A DNA stretch of 24,437 nt, from NCBI GenBank assembly GCA_003427395.1, contig BFEA01000017.1:2226137-2250573 (forward strand). Direction: 5' to 3'. This stretch comes from Chara braunii. Lineage: Eukaryota; Streptophyta; Charophyceae; Charales; Characeae. Made by a program: the position numbers and the translations under genes. This document shows, piece by piece, positions 9,996 through 18,920 of this stretch. The notes under the pieces were generated by a model that searched no databases, had not been told where the DNA came from, and saw nothing but the letters and a program-made list of their open reading frames with translations. Position 1 is the first letter of the stretch. Every line of letters begins with the position of its first letter.

Positions 9996-10742
9996 TTACA
10001 TGCATTTCATCCTGACAAACCCTCCTCGTCGTGCTAAGGAATTCCGTATACAGTCACGTATTTCAGACACTTTCTTTTCCACATCAACCCACAATGGCAG
10101 AAAAACTCTCACCTGACCTGCTCCCACCAAGTCTGACCGCCCATCTACATCTGGGCGAGACATGACCGCCTTGAACTTGGAACCCTGAAGCACCATCTCG
10201 TTGCGTGACACAAGCACAACTGCATCCACAAGTTTCCTACTTTTGCTTGAAGAAGCCACACATAGCACTGTGGTGAAAGGACATCCGTCATCCGTCAACC
10301 ACACACAACAGTACGACAGAGCTTGTGGAGAAGTCCATGGGCAACGGGGTGGGTAGTGTTCCAAGAATGAACAATGACGAGCGCAGTCCACAAACTCTTG
10401 CTTCTGCGAACTTCCCCAAGTTCGTGGCGAAGATGTGATGTACTCGCAGTGGAGGCAACGTCTGAAGCTGGTACGGAAGTGGACCGGTTTACCCTTATCG
10501 TCCAGGGTCTTTCGATGGAGGACACGATCAGGCAGTGCAATGAGGCTCCCGAACTCCAACATGTTGGCGAACTTGTAATGGTTTGCCCATGGGCAGGAAC
10601 GCTCCATCGTCTTCCAGGCATTTTCGTTCCATTCGTCGAGATGTCGGTTCATGTAAGGGACGACGGTCGTCCATGGGTCGTCCACGAAGTCGTCCTCGGT
10701 TGCATCGTCGATCCATGTTATGATGCCGCAACGATCTCGCAC
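9996..10742 (-). CDS. Unrecognised protein, probably a remnant
   Basis: A minus-strand frame of about 248 codons ending at 9996. It has a credible composition: an acidic N-terminal part (ITWIDDATEDDFVDDPW), a CLHC pair, CCVWLTDDG, and a hydrophobic VRVFLPLWVDVEKKV near the end. There is no ATG at its upstream end; the frame opens after a TAG near 10766, so the upstream part must come from another exon or frame. The best candidate is the frame ending at 10718. An opposing plus frame (10374-10877) looks like its shadow. I do not recognise a family, and no splice pair is convincing. Confidence 0.45.
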   Translation of the reverse strand: MRDRCGIITWIDDATEDDFVDDPWTTVVPYMNRHLDEWNENAWKTMERSCPWANHYKFANMLEFGSLIALPDRVLHRKTLDDKGKPVHFRTSFRRCLHCEYITSSPRTWGSSQKQEFVDCARHCSFLEHYPPRCPWTSPQALSYCCVWLTDDGCPFTTVLCVASSSKSRKLVDAVVLVSRNEMVLQGSKFKAVMSRPDVDGRSDLVGAGQVRVFLPLWVDVEKKVSEIRDCIRNSLARRGGFVRMKCM

Positions 10743-10925
10743 AAGGTGGAAAGGGTTTCGCTAAGCGCATGTGCTTCTCGGGTGTCATGGCGATGCTTGT
10801 CGAAGGACTCGACGACATTAAACTCCCTACACAACACGAACACATGGAAAGACATACGGAAGACAAGACTGTTGTAAACAATGTTGGTGAACGAGAGTTT
10901 CCCCGACGAGGCCCACACCCAGTTG
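10718..10925 (-). pseudogene. Likely upstream part of the 9996-10742 gene, out of frame
   Basis: This minus frame gives MSFHVFVLCREFNVVESF and EAHALSETLSTLCEI, then stops at 10718, within 30 bp of where the 248-codon frame becomes sensible. Protein-like sequence that ends in one frame where another begins suggests a one-base indel near 10720-10745. Further upstream (to 11041) the frame runs into a short tandem repeat and a poly-A/T run and is not reliable. Confidence 0.35.
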
Positions 10926-10948
10926 TAACGCCTAACACTTTTTTTATC

Positions 10949-11055
10949 GGCGAAGCCCTTACAGAAGGCCGTCAATCGGAAATCGTCCAAAAAAAAAAAA
11001 AATCCACATCGCGTGGCAAAGCCCTCATAGAAGGTCATCAATCAGAAGTTCACCA
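10949..11055. repeat. Short tandem duplication, 66-bp spacing
   Basis: The 41-bp block at 10949-10989 recurs at 11015-11055: GGC(G/A)AAGCCCT(T/C)A, AGAAGG(C/T)C(G/A)TCAATC. A run of 13-14 A lies between the copies (about 10989-11002). Confidence 0.7.
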
Positions 11056-11059
11056 GACC

Positions 11060-11400
11060 AATGTAGTGTTTTCTAAAAGTCATGAAGGGACCCGTTCCAG
11101 AGCAGATGCCTAATTTCCTAAAATGATCAAAACCAAAGTCGTAAAGCACATTGAGACGGACAGAACAGTCGGACGACCCTCGCCGTCGTGTGCAAAACAT
11201 CCGTTTGTGTATTTCTAGGGGAGTAACGGAACAGCACACCGACGCCGGACAGCCACATTACACCGCCTCATCTACAGAAGACATTTTCGCACAGTCGACA
11301 TGACAAGTACTTTTCGCAGAGCCATGAAAGCACAAACTCTACCTACCACGGTCGTTCTGAATATGAGCTGAACAGAACTGCAAGACAGAAGCTCATCCAA
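11060..11400. other. No gene seen
   Basis: Only short overlapping frames on both strands; no domain, splice pair or repeat that I can support. Confidence 0.5.
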
Positions 11401-11428
11401 GCCTGCCGCCCCGCCCCGGATCCGAGGT

Positions 11429-11582
11429 CCGGATCAATCCGAGCCACTCATCAACAGAAGTCCTAGACAGAAGCTAATCCAAGCCTACCAATCCGTGGTT
11501 AAGATCAATCCGAGCAACCGCCTTGGAAAGATAGACATTAAATGGGATGTCGTGCGACCATCCGTGGCTCGGATTAATCCGA
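11429..11582. repeat. Palindrome cluster in short repeated units
   Basis: Copies are at 11429-11442 (CCGGAT arm, centre CA), a decayed one at 11500-11513 (TAAGAT arm), and 11569-11582 (centre TA). The first two lie in a roughly 70-bp repeat containing AGACAGAAGCT(C/A)ATCCAAGCCT. The third has extended arms: GTGGC before and GCCAC after, so its perfect palindrome is 24 bp. Confidence 0.75.
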
Positions 11583-11920
11583 GCCACCGCCCAGCGTCCT
11601 CGGCTCATTCGGTGGGATGTGGCAGAACCGGCGACTTCGAGCGATGGCGGACGCGTCGCAAAGGCAACATACGGAAGAAATGGCACCAGCGAATGGGTGT
11701 GACAACCACCCCCATATGTTTGGTGCCCGACAGGAGAACGGTGAGTGGGGCTTGAGGGCCCCTTGAGCTGCCCGCTGCAGGGTAAGTAACGGCGGACTGC
11801 CGCGTCAGGGGCTGTGACATCAGGCGGTCCCTTTTCTGACGAACCGTCCTCACGAAATCGCCCGATGTGAAACCGTCGCGGGAGGGTGGGCTGTGATTTC
11901 GAGAGGACAGGCCTTTTTTC

Positions 11921-12081
11921 ACCGTGCTATCGACAGTTCCAACGCATCATCTGGTGCAAACCTTTCCGCCCACTTTTGATTATCGGGGCCCGCGCGGATT
12001 TTACCGTGATATCGACGGTTCCAATGCGTCATCCCGCGTGACTTTTCCCGCCAACTTTCATTTCTTGGGCCCCGCGCGGAT
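11921..12081. repeat. Tandem duplication, two 82-bp units
   Basis: Units start at 11921 and 12003 and share ACCGTG(C/A)TATCGAC(A/G)GTTCCAA, CGCC(C/A)ACTTT and the end block GGGGCCCGCGCGGAT (with a G/C change). No protein similarity is evident. Confidence 0.75.
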
Positions 12082-12489
12082 GTATCCGCCATTCGAATGA
12101 CGGTGGCGCCATTCTGCGAATTTGCAGGTGGGCATTGCAATCGTCCGAAGCAGCAGGCAATCGCTGGTGTCGCCAACCCTCACGGCCGAAAATGCCCGTC
12201 GCGCGGCCGGACCACCCGCACTTGCCAGCGACACAGCCATCTCGTCGCCATCTCCCCCGCCGTCTACCTCGCTTCTCTCCCTCTCCCTCGTCGCCCTCGC
12301 CTCGCCATCTCCTTCGCGTCGCAATCGCCCACGTCTCCATTCGCGGTTTTGTCCTCTCACGCGTCGGCACCTCCCTTTTCGCGCTTCGTGACACGCGTTG
12401 TCGTATTGCAGTTTGAGATCATCAGCCAAGTCGCCGGGGCCATTATTTCCAACAACAGTTGTAAATCAAGGAAGGAAAAGGTGCGTTCT

Positions 12490-12676
12490 CTCCCTCATTC
12501 TATCTCCCTTTCTCATCTCTCTCTGTCTCACTCCCCCTCTCTCTCTCTCTATTTGGCTCTGTCTCTCTTTTTTTTTTTTTTTTTTTTCTCTCTCTCTCTC
12601 TCGCTGTCTCTATATAGCTCTCTCTCTCTCTCTTTCTCTGTCTCTATATAGCTCTCTCTCTTTATATATGGCTCTT

Positions 12677-12736
<60 letters not shown>
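12490..12736. repeat. CT-rich, poly-T and TA microsatellite tract
   Basis: A pyrimidine-rich tract containing (TC)n runs, a 20-base T run at 12568-12587, and at its right end (CT)n-(TA)16-(GA)n. The last part, 12677-12732, is a perfect 56-bp palindrome. Long frames through the tract are low complexity and not genes. Confidence 0.9.
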
Positions 12737-13239
12737 TCAGCATGGCCACACATGATCAGGACTTGACACGTGGACATGTGTGCCGTCGTGTTCAACTACC
12801 ATCTTCGTCCCCGTCGTTAGTTTGTCTTCAGCGCCTCTATTTCGTTCGTCTTATGCGATGGCCTGTTTCTTTCCTGAACTTACCTCGGGGTGCGTTTGCG
12901 GATCTCGTTCCATTCGCGATCACTCGCCCCGATCAGCACGGCCACGCATGTTCAGGACTTGACATGTGGACGTCTGAGTATGCCATCTGATCGGGGCGAG
13001 ATGAAGGAGTTTCGGGAGCAAGAATGCATGCGTTTTATTGGCGATCACTCGCCCCGATCAGACGACACACTCAGACGTCCACGTGTCACGTCCTGAACAA
13101 GCGTGGCCACGCTGATGGATGCGGTGCTCTATGCGACAACAGAATGTTGTCGAATTGAGCCCCACATCCATCAGCGTGGCCACTCATGTTCAGGAGCTGA
13201 CGCATGGACGTGCGAGTGTGCCATGTGATCGGGGTGAGT
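12735..13239. repeat. Four copies of a roughly 70-bp element, one inverted
   Basis: Copies are at about 12735-12790 (plus, partial), 12923-13000 (plus), 13048-13121 (minus) and 13165-13239 (plus). Shared blocks are TCAGC(A/G)(C/T)GGCCAC, ATGTTCAGGA, GACATGTGGACGT and TGATCGGGG. The copy at 12923-13000 has perfect 14-bp terminal inverted repeats, CTCGCCCCGATCAG and its complement. The end of the inverted copy (13103-13121) and the start of the last copy (13165-13183) are exact 19-bp reverse complements, so the region can fold back on itself. This resembles a small fold-back or MITE family. Confidence 0.75.
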
Positions 13240-13259
13240 GGTCACCAACGAAACGGGAC

Positions 13260-14150
13260 CCGCGAATGCAGCCCGAGAATGTTGTGACACGCCCTTCGAG
13301 ATTGTGTCGTCACTTCAGATATTGTCTTGAAGTGTTACTCGTTTATCGTCAATTTGTTGTCTCTCTCACGAACTGCGATAACAGGATTTTAGTCGTATCT
13401 TGTCGAGCACGAGAGCATGGTTTCTCACGAAATGTGCCTCTTCTGGATTGCACATGGGCTTTCTTCTCGCTGAATTAATTTTTATTGCGTTCGGTTTGTT
13501 TATTCGTTTTTCCGCGTAAGTCGCGTCGTACAGTTCGCTCGGCGTTCGGTTCTGTATCTGCAAATTGTCCTCCACATTCGTCGAATCTTTCACATTTTTC
13601 GGCACTCTTCCTCTCGCCGACACAAACAATTTTTTCGTATATTTCTTTTGCGCAGTTTTATTACTGGGTCACATTGCGAATTCCGAAATGGACAACACCA
13701 TCCGCAGGATCTGCACATGGAGAGACAGAGAGATAATGACAAACTCTCTCGCTGCCCATGCTCTATCGATCTTAGTCTCCCTTCCGTGTCCGTGCGTGTT
13801 TTCTGCCTTTCTCCAATCTTCGTGTATTGCAGACAGTCGCTCAACCGATCTTAGGTTGGTCCCGCCTGAGTGCAATCACAGATCAGTAATCCGAAGACTG
13901 CTACGACAAATCCGAAGACACAGGACGCGAACGTGAATTCAAATTTTTAAACCCTATCAAACCTCGTGTCAGCCGAACGCCGCGAGGAAACCTTCCGCTG
14001 ACGAGGACACAGGACAGGACACAGAGCGATCAGATGCTCATAGGGTATTGTCGACGGCGACATGTCTGACCAACCAGGAGGACGACAGCCCACCCTGTCC
14101 ATACCATCTTGTGTTGGCGCAACAACTAACGTATACGAGCCACCCTTGTC
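13260..14150. other. No gene seen
   Basis: About 0.9 kb without a supported feature. Frames on both strands overlap heavily (for example 13565-13936 plus, 13590-13844 minus), and none shows a known domain. Confidence 0.5.
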
Positions 14151-14154
14151 AATT

Positions 14155-14557
14155 TTGGTTGCATCCGAGCCACAACCCACTAAAACTCACGGGGCGACCA
14201 CTAACCGACAGACCTCGGCAAAGTTCGGATTAATCCGAACAACACCGACGACAAATTTGGATTTGTCACATGCTTAGACGGTATTTACGACGTCGCACGT
14301 TCTGATAAATGTGAACGACGAAATCACACGCTGTCAACAGACCGTGCCGTCCATCCACCGGTCCCCGTCTCGGATTAATCCGAACCACACCTCCGACAGG
14401 AAAGGGTCCACCCTATGCTCACAGGTCATTGAGGAAAACACGCCATGCCGATGGCCTCCTCTTGTGGTCGGCCGTTTCTGTCTCGCATTGTGCTAATTCG
14501 GATGCATCCGAGTTACAACGCCAGACTTTCGACTCTGCCCAGTTCGGATGTGTCCGA
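14155..14557. repeat. Palindrome cluster, five copies
   Basis: Copies: 14155-14168 (left arm TTGGTT), 14225-14238 (centre TA), 14370-14383 (TA), 14498-14511 (GC) and 14544-14557 (right arm GTCCGA). Right flanks are mostly RNYACA-like (GCCACA, ACCACA, GTTACA), and nearly always on the same side, so the unit has a polarity although its core is symmetric. Confidence 0.85.
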
Positions 14558-14676
14558 ACTCCCCCGCTGTCTTCGTCTTCGACCATTCGCTCTACGAGAG
14601 GCAGTCTGATGATGAAGGTTAACGATGCCTCAGATTCATACAACTAAAACGAGTCGAGATGATGACGCTCGGGTGG

Positions 14677-14755
14677 AAGAAAGACGAGCTCGAAACTTGT
14701 GCTCCGACTACAACAAACGTGTCTGTTGTTTGGATTGGGCGAGCAACAACCAACT
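14677..14755 (+). pseudogene. Stray copy of the 5' coding part of the 15889 gene
   Basis: This 79-bp stretch matches 16003-16081 closely and translates to ERRARNLCSDYNKRV and LDWAS, against ERRAQNLWCDYSKRV and LDWAS in the longer gene. It ends at a TAG about 14753-14755. It is the 3' edge of the first unit of the duplication above, and shows that the duplication boundary cuts into the gene. Confidence 0.65.
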
Positions 14756-14877
14756 AGAACTCTTGAGGACGACGACATCCCCCGTGATGACGCACAGATT
14801 ATAATGACACACTACGGCAATCGCGGGGAGGTCCAGTGTGTGGTGGGGCGACAACAAGCCGAAGCGCCTCGGTGAAG

Positions 14878-15728
14878 TCGGATTCATCCGAACCACACCG
14901 ATGGCTTGTTCGGATTTACAACATGCGCACGGGTATTGACGACGTTGCACGGTCTGACAAACTTGTACGACGAAAGCACACGGTGTCGGCGCAGCCTGTC
15001 GTGGTCGCACGTATGGGGACAGCCCCTGTCGAAATCGGATAAATCCGAGCCACACCCGTCTTAAATGCTCAAGGATGATACACACCGTGCGAAATGCGGG
15101 TGGACCCAAGGAAAGCTGGGGAATAACGGAAGCTTGGTCGGCTAGATGGGCGTCAACAGACCGTGGGGTCCATTCGTCGGTCCCCGTCTCGGATTTATCC
15201 GAGCCACATTTGCGAAGTTTAGGTTCAACCCAACCAAACCTCAGGCAGGATGGGGTTAACCCAGTGCTCACAGGTCGGTGACAAAAACACGTGCTGTAGA
15301 TGGTGCCCTTTTGTGGACGACCCTCTCTGGACCGCGCTGTTCGAATTCCGATGCATCCGAGTCACAACCGTTACCGATCAGAAGGACGAGAAAACTCGGG
15401 TTCAGTTTGGTCCGCGCCGCAAGAGGTGCTCCACACCACTTTGGAGCTCGGATGCATCCGAACTACACCGGCGAACTTTACAATCCGCTTGTCGACTTCG
15501 GATGACACCGTATCACCACGGGGTGCTCGTCTTCGTCTGCTGTGTCAGCGTTCAAGTGCCTTCTTGCTAGGTATTGCTTTTCCCAGTGCAGGTGCCTATG
15601 CGACGTCGCTTTTTCGACTGCGCCTGCTTCGGATATATCTGATCTATCCCGCGGTCTTCATTTTCGACCATTCGTTCTCTTAAGGGCATTGTGATGAGGA
15701 TGGCTCAGGATGCCTCGGATTCATCCGA
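14878..15728. repeat. Palindrome cluster, seven copies
   Basis: Copies: 14878-14891 (centre TC), 15035-15048 (AA), 15189-15202 (TT), 15347-15360 (GC, left arm TCCGAT), 15448-15461 (GC), 15629-15642 (AT, right arm ATCTGA) and 15715-15728 (TC). Five have perfect arms. The usual right flank is (A/G)-N-(C/T)-ACAC or ACAA. Confidence 0.85.
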
Positions 15729-15888
15729 AACGTGCACGCGTGGGGACCACTGTCGTCTAACTATGAGTGAACTTCGTTGTTTTGGGGTCCCGGTGGGAGA
15801 TAACAGAATACGTACTGTGGGTCGTGGTTAATGACGTGCTGACTGTTCTGAGTGCATGTGGGTTCATTTCCTCCGTGTGTTTCAGGGA

Positions 15889-16470
15889 ATGGCTACACAC
15901 AAACGAAGCCACTCCGCTGGTGGTTCCGCCCCGCATGGAGAGGAGCGTCGAGGTACGACGTCGTCGCCGGCAAGGGAAACGATCCTTGGAGGTGGCGGTG
16001 GGGAGGAAGAACGACGGGCTCAAAACTTGTGGTGCGACTACAGCAAACGTGTCTGGTATTTGGACTGGGCGAGCCAGGACAGCTCCGACCCGTTGCAACC
16101 ACCGTGCGGGCCACTCTTGTTCGTCGCAGTTCGCGCCGACAGAACGCGTCTCGCAGGGTCCATCTTCCAGTGGGTCGACGTTCGCGAATACAATTTTAAG
16201 TTTACGTTGAAGAAGCATTACAAAAGTGATGGTTCCGTCGACGACATCGCAAAAGGATGCAAGGTTGCCGGGAGGATGTTCGGCGGGTACGGTCGGCGTG
16301 CGATGTCTTTGCCGTACTTTGTCCCGCTAGCGCCGGGGCACGACGAGGCCGTTCACGTGACAGACTTCCTTAAGGTCTGGGCGAGATCAAGTACCTCTGT
16401 CAGTGTCGTGGATGTCGGACCTGGGACATCGATCAGTGGTCCTGTTGGGTTCGCGGGAGGAGAGTGCTCT
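15889..16470 (+). pseudogene. N-terminal part of a long decayed gene, with a CxCxxC motif
   Basis: The likely start is the ATG at 15889 (MATHKRSHSAGG), just after a good splice-acceptor-like TGTGTTTCAG at 15875-15884. An Arg/Gly/Glu-rich leader is followed by a well-formed globular stretch: NLWCDYSKRVWYLDWAS, FVAVRADRTRLAGSIFQWVD, YNFKFTLKKHYKSDG, KVAGRMFGGYGRRAMSLPYF. Near 16380 the sensible frame changes, and the next one gives EIKYLCQCRGCRTWDIDQW, a CxCxxC cluster that could bind zinc, before a TGA at about 16470. The stray copy at 14677 confirms that the N-terminal part was coding sequence. I do not recognise the family. Confidence 0.55.
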
Positions 16471-17168
16471 GAAAGGGGGATGGGAGGTCAAGGTGGCCTG
16501 CCAGCTACGCCTCCAGATCAAGAGGTGGGCATGTCAGACGACTTGGAGTACAACCATCTGCGTGCTCCTTCGAAACCGGGCTTGCATGGATCTCGCCGCC
16601 AAGGTTTGCTTGGGGAGTCGCCGCCACGTGGAGGCGGTGATGGCGAACGGTTGCGACAGGGCTCAGAATCGACGACTCCTCGTGGTCTGGTCGAAAGGAT
16701 TGGTTTGTTTGTTCGTGGCATGCAGGTGGCCGGGGTCTCGCCTGGAGATCGCGCGGGTGGTCCGTAGGTTCGAGAGGTGATTGGGTCAGATAAGACGACT
16801 CGCCGAGCTTGGCCTCCGCCTGCACAACTGCAGACGGAGTTGAGCCTGGAACGAGAAGCAAGTGGGAACGTCCCCGGTGAGGAGGAGGTGTCCGAGCAGG
16901 GGCTGTTCCGTGAGAGATCGGCTGAAAAGACTCAGTCGGGAGGAAAGCGCAACTTGCCAGATGAGGAAGAGCGAGAGGGAGTAGGTGCTCTGAAAAGGCA
17001 GAGAAAGGTAGGAGGGAGTGCTCAGACGCCAACATCACGAGAGGGCGGTTCCGTTGAGAAGAGGAAAAGGGTTGGAGGTGGGGATGAAACGCCAAAAGAC
17101 TCGTCGACACAGCGAAGAATCGGTGAGTCTTCCGGGAAACAGTCGAAATCATCGAGGGGTATTATCCT
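16471..17168 (+). pseudogene. Low-complexity linker of the decayed gene
   Basis: The frame used at the start of the gene stays open here, apart from a TAG at 16765-16767, and encodes a disordered, charged linker rich in G, E, R and K (for example DEEEREGVGALKRQRKVGGS). Other frames are also long because the sequence is GC-rich; an overlapping frame (16403-16780) and a minus frame (16505-17152) are probably shadows. No domain is visible, so the assignment of frame is only probable. Confidence 0.4.
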
Positions 17169-17853
17169 GTGTGTGAACAGCATAACACGAGGGCGACGAT
17201 GAAGGTGAAAGACCATCCCGTGTTTGAGTACTACAACTTCTGTGAATGGCCGTTCAGACCGATCTACTTCCCTGACGACGAGTTCGACGGCTACGCCCAT
17301 GTGAGCTGCGAAGACAACATGATAGACAAGAAGAATCCACCGCGCTTGCAGGTTTTGTCTATGCGGGACATTCGCAATACCTGAAAAATTAAGGGCAAAC
17401 CACGTGTGGTGCTCGGCAATGCATCGAAGAAAAAGGACGAGGTGCGAAAGTGGGTGCAGTTCATGGTGTTGGCTATGAAGAAGACACTGTACACGCCTTT
17501 GTGAAATCTGTCAACGGAAGAAAAGAAAAGAAAGGAATGGGCTGAGAAACTTCGATACTACCTCCCGCTGGCCATGACAGATGACTCCGTCTTCGCTTTG
17601 GGAGAGAAGTTCTACAAGGAGTGGTCGAAAGGGAAACTCCTTGCTTCTGACGGCCGGCGTTGGACTGAAAAGTCGCCCACCCATGAGGAGGTGGTCAAGC
17701 CAGAACTCTCCACTGTGACTGACAGCCAAGGGCTGAAGAAACACGTCTGGTACGTGAAGGTGGACGACCCGTCGTTGAAAAAGGGGAAGGGGAAGCCAAA
17801 GAAAGGCGCGGAGGAAACAACTTTCTACGTCTAAGTTCCTGAGCCGGATGTCT
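17169..17853 (+). pseudogene. Middle part of the decayed gene, frame 3
   Basis: Protein-like sequence resumes in a new frame near 17160: MKVKDHPVFEYYNFCEWPF, FPDDEFDGYAHVSCEDNM, then a Lys/Glu-rich helical region (EEKKRKEWAEKLRYYLPLAM) and HVWYVKVDDPSLKKGKGK. It is interrupted by TGA at 17382-17384, TGA at 17502-17504 and TAA at 17832-17834, with good sequence resuming immediately after each. Three stops in one conserved-looking stretch make the gene dead. Each stop is one C-to-T change from CGA or CAA, which is compatible with CpG decay but not diagnostic of it. Confidence 0.6.
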
Positions 17854-17854
17854 G

Positions 17855-18920
17855 GTGGACATGATGGACCTCGAGAAGAAAAGGTTGTTGAACGGCGTCT
17901 TGAACCTTAACGTCGTGTGGGTTCAAACGAGTAGCAAGAAGTTGGCCGAGCAGGGGAAGTTCAGTGTCAAGGAGATGGTCGACATAATAAAAATGGACCG
18001 GATTATGCTGAGGCTGTGGCACTACGTGGAGTTCGAGTACGAGGAAATGGATAAGCGGGAATGGAATGCCAACTCCACGTTCTTCAAGTCAAAGAGGCAA
18101 CTGTTCGAAGAGTTCAAGGACAAAGGTCTCGACGACAAGCTTTGGAACGGGAGCAGGAAATTTTTCATGGACTCCACGTACGTCAACAAGTGCCCTCAGT
18201 TTCTCGGGTGTCAACACGACAACAACATTAAGAGAACGGTGACCCTCATCAACGACCAGCATTTCCCGGCGGAGTGGAAGCGTGTCGTCCTTTCGGTAAT
18301 CACGGGAGATCGCGCCAAAGGCAAAAACAACCCTCGGGGCGTTGATGAATGCATCAACATTATGTCGACGAGGATAAGTGCCTTGACGACGCTGGCCCAG
18401 TTTGACGTCGACCCATTGAGTGCAATTGATCATAAGGAGGCGCTGGGAAAACTAGGGCATCAGCTACGCTCCCACACTTGCGTGCTCGACTTGTGCGGAA
18501 CTGTGGACCGTGCGCAATGGGACTCTGGGGCATTCTCGTCTCTGAGTGAGTTGCTGGGCTTCGTTTGTTAGGACTACTGGACATTGGTAGTATTCGTTCA
18601 TTGCCTGTGGAACCTCTCCTTCATGACATTTGTGTCTGCGCTTGGGGCTACCCGATGCTACACGGGGAAGTGGGTTCGGAAGACGGCGGCGAAGAAGACG
18701 CATCAGTTCGGAAACAGCGTCTGGGAGGAGCCGGATGTGATGCACATCCTTTTCAAAGCCGAAGATCCTCGGCTACTGACTCACCCGGTGTACGAGGGAG
18801 CTGTTGCTGAAGACGACGACGCTGCTCTCCGTAGGAAACAGAAAGTGACACCCACGGATGTGGAGAAGAAGTCTTTCAAGTCCTTGACTTTCGCGGACAT
18901 CGGAAACCTCACCAGAGGGG
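17855..18920 (+). pseudogene. Core part of the decayed gene, frame 2
   Basis: After a shift near 17853 the frame runs 238 codons to a TAG at 18569-18571 and continues in the same frame to about 18920. Landmarks: DRIMLRLWHYVEFEYEEMDK, a Lys/Phe-rich FFKSKRQLFEEFKDKGLDDK, KCPQFLGCQHDNNIKRT, VVLSVITGDRAKGKNNPRG, THTCVLDLCGT-like HTCVLDLCGTVDRAQWDSGA, then TLVVFVHCLWNLSFMTF and ATRCYTGKWVRKTAAKKTHQ. The hydrophobic strand ending in DLCGT loosely recalls a nucleotide or S-adenosylmethionine-binding turn, but no complete motif is present and I would not name an enzyme from it. Confidence 0.6.

Larger units (their letters stand above)
14279..16078. repeat. Diverged tandem duplication with gained segments
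   Basis: The block at 14279-14755 recurs in order at 14930-16078: GACGACGT(C/T)GCACG at 14288 and 14938; CAACAGACCGTG at 14335 and 15153; GGTCCCCGTCTCGGATT at 14360 and 15179; TGCTCACAGGTC at 14415 and 15264; TTCGACCATTCG at 14578 and 15663; and the coding piece at 14677 and 16003. The offset grows from about 650 to 1,326 bp, so the second copy has insertions or the first has deletions. Palindromes occur at matching positions in both. Confidence 0.75.

Noticed and set aside
10374-10877. 167-codon plus-strand frame opposite the 9996 gene
   Set aside because: Composition is less protein-like than the minus frame and it lacks any continuation; it is probably a shadow.
12097-12749. Plus and minus frames through the microsatellite tract
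   Set aside because: They translate dinucleotide runs (SLSLSL, IYIYIY, RERERE) and are low-complexity artefacts.
16505-17152. 215-codon minus-strand frame
   Set aside because: It lies opposite the GC-rich linker of the plus-strand gene, is Pro/Ser/His-rich and has no neighbours in that orientation.
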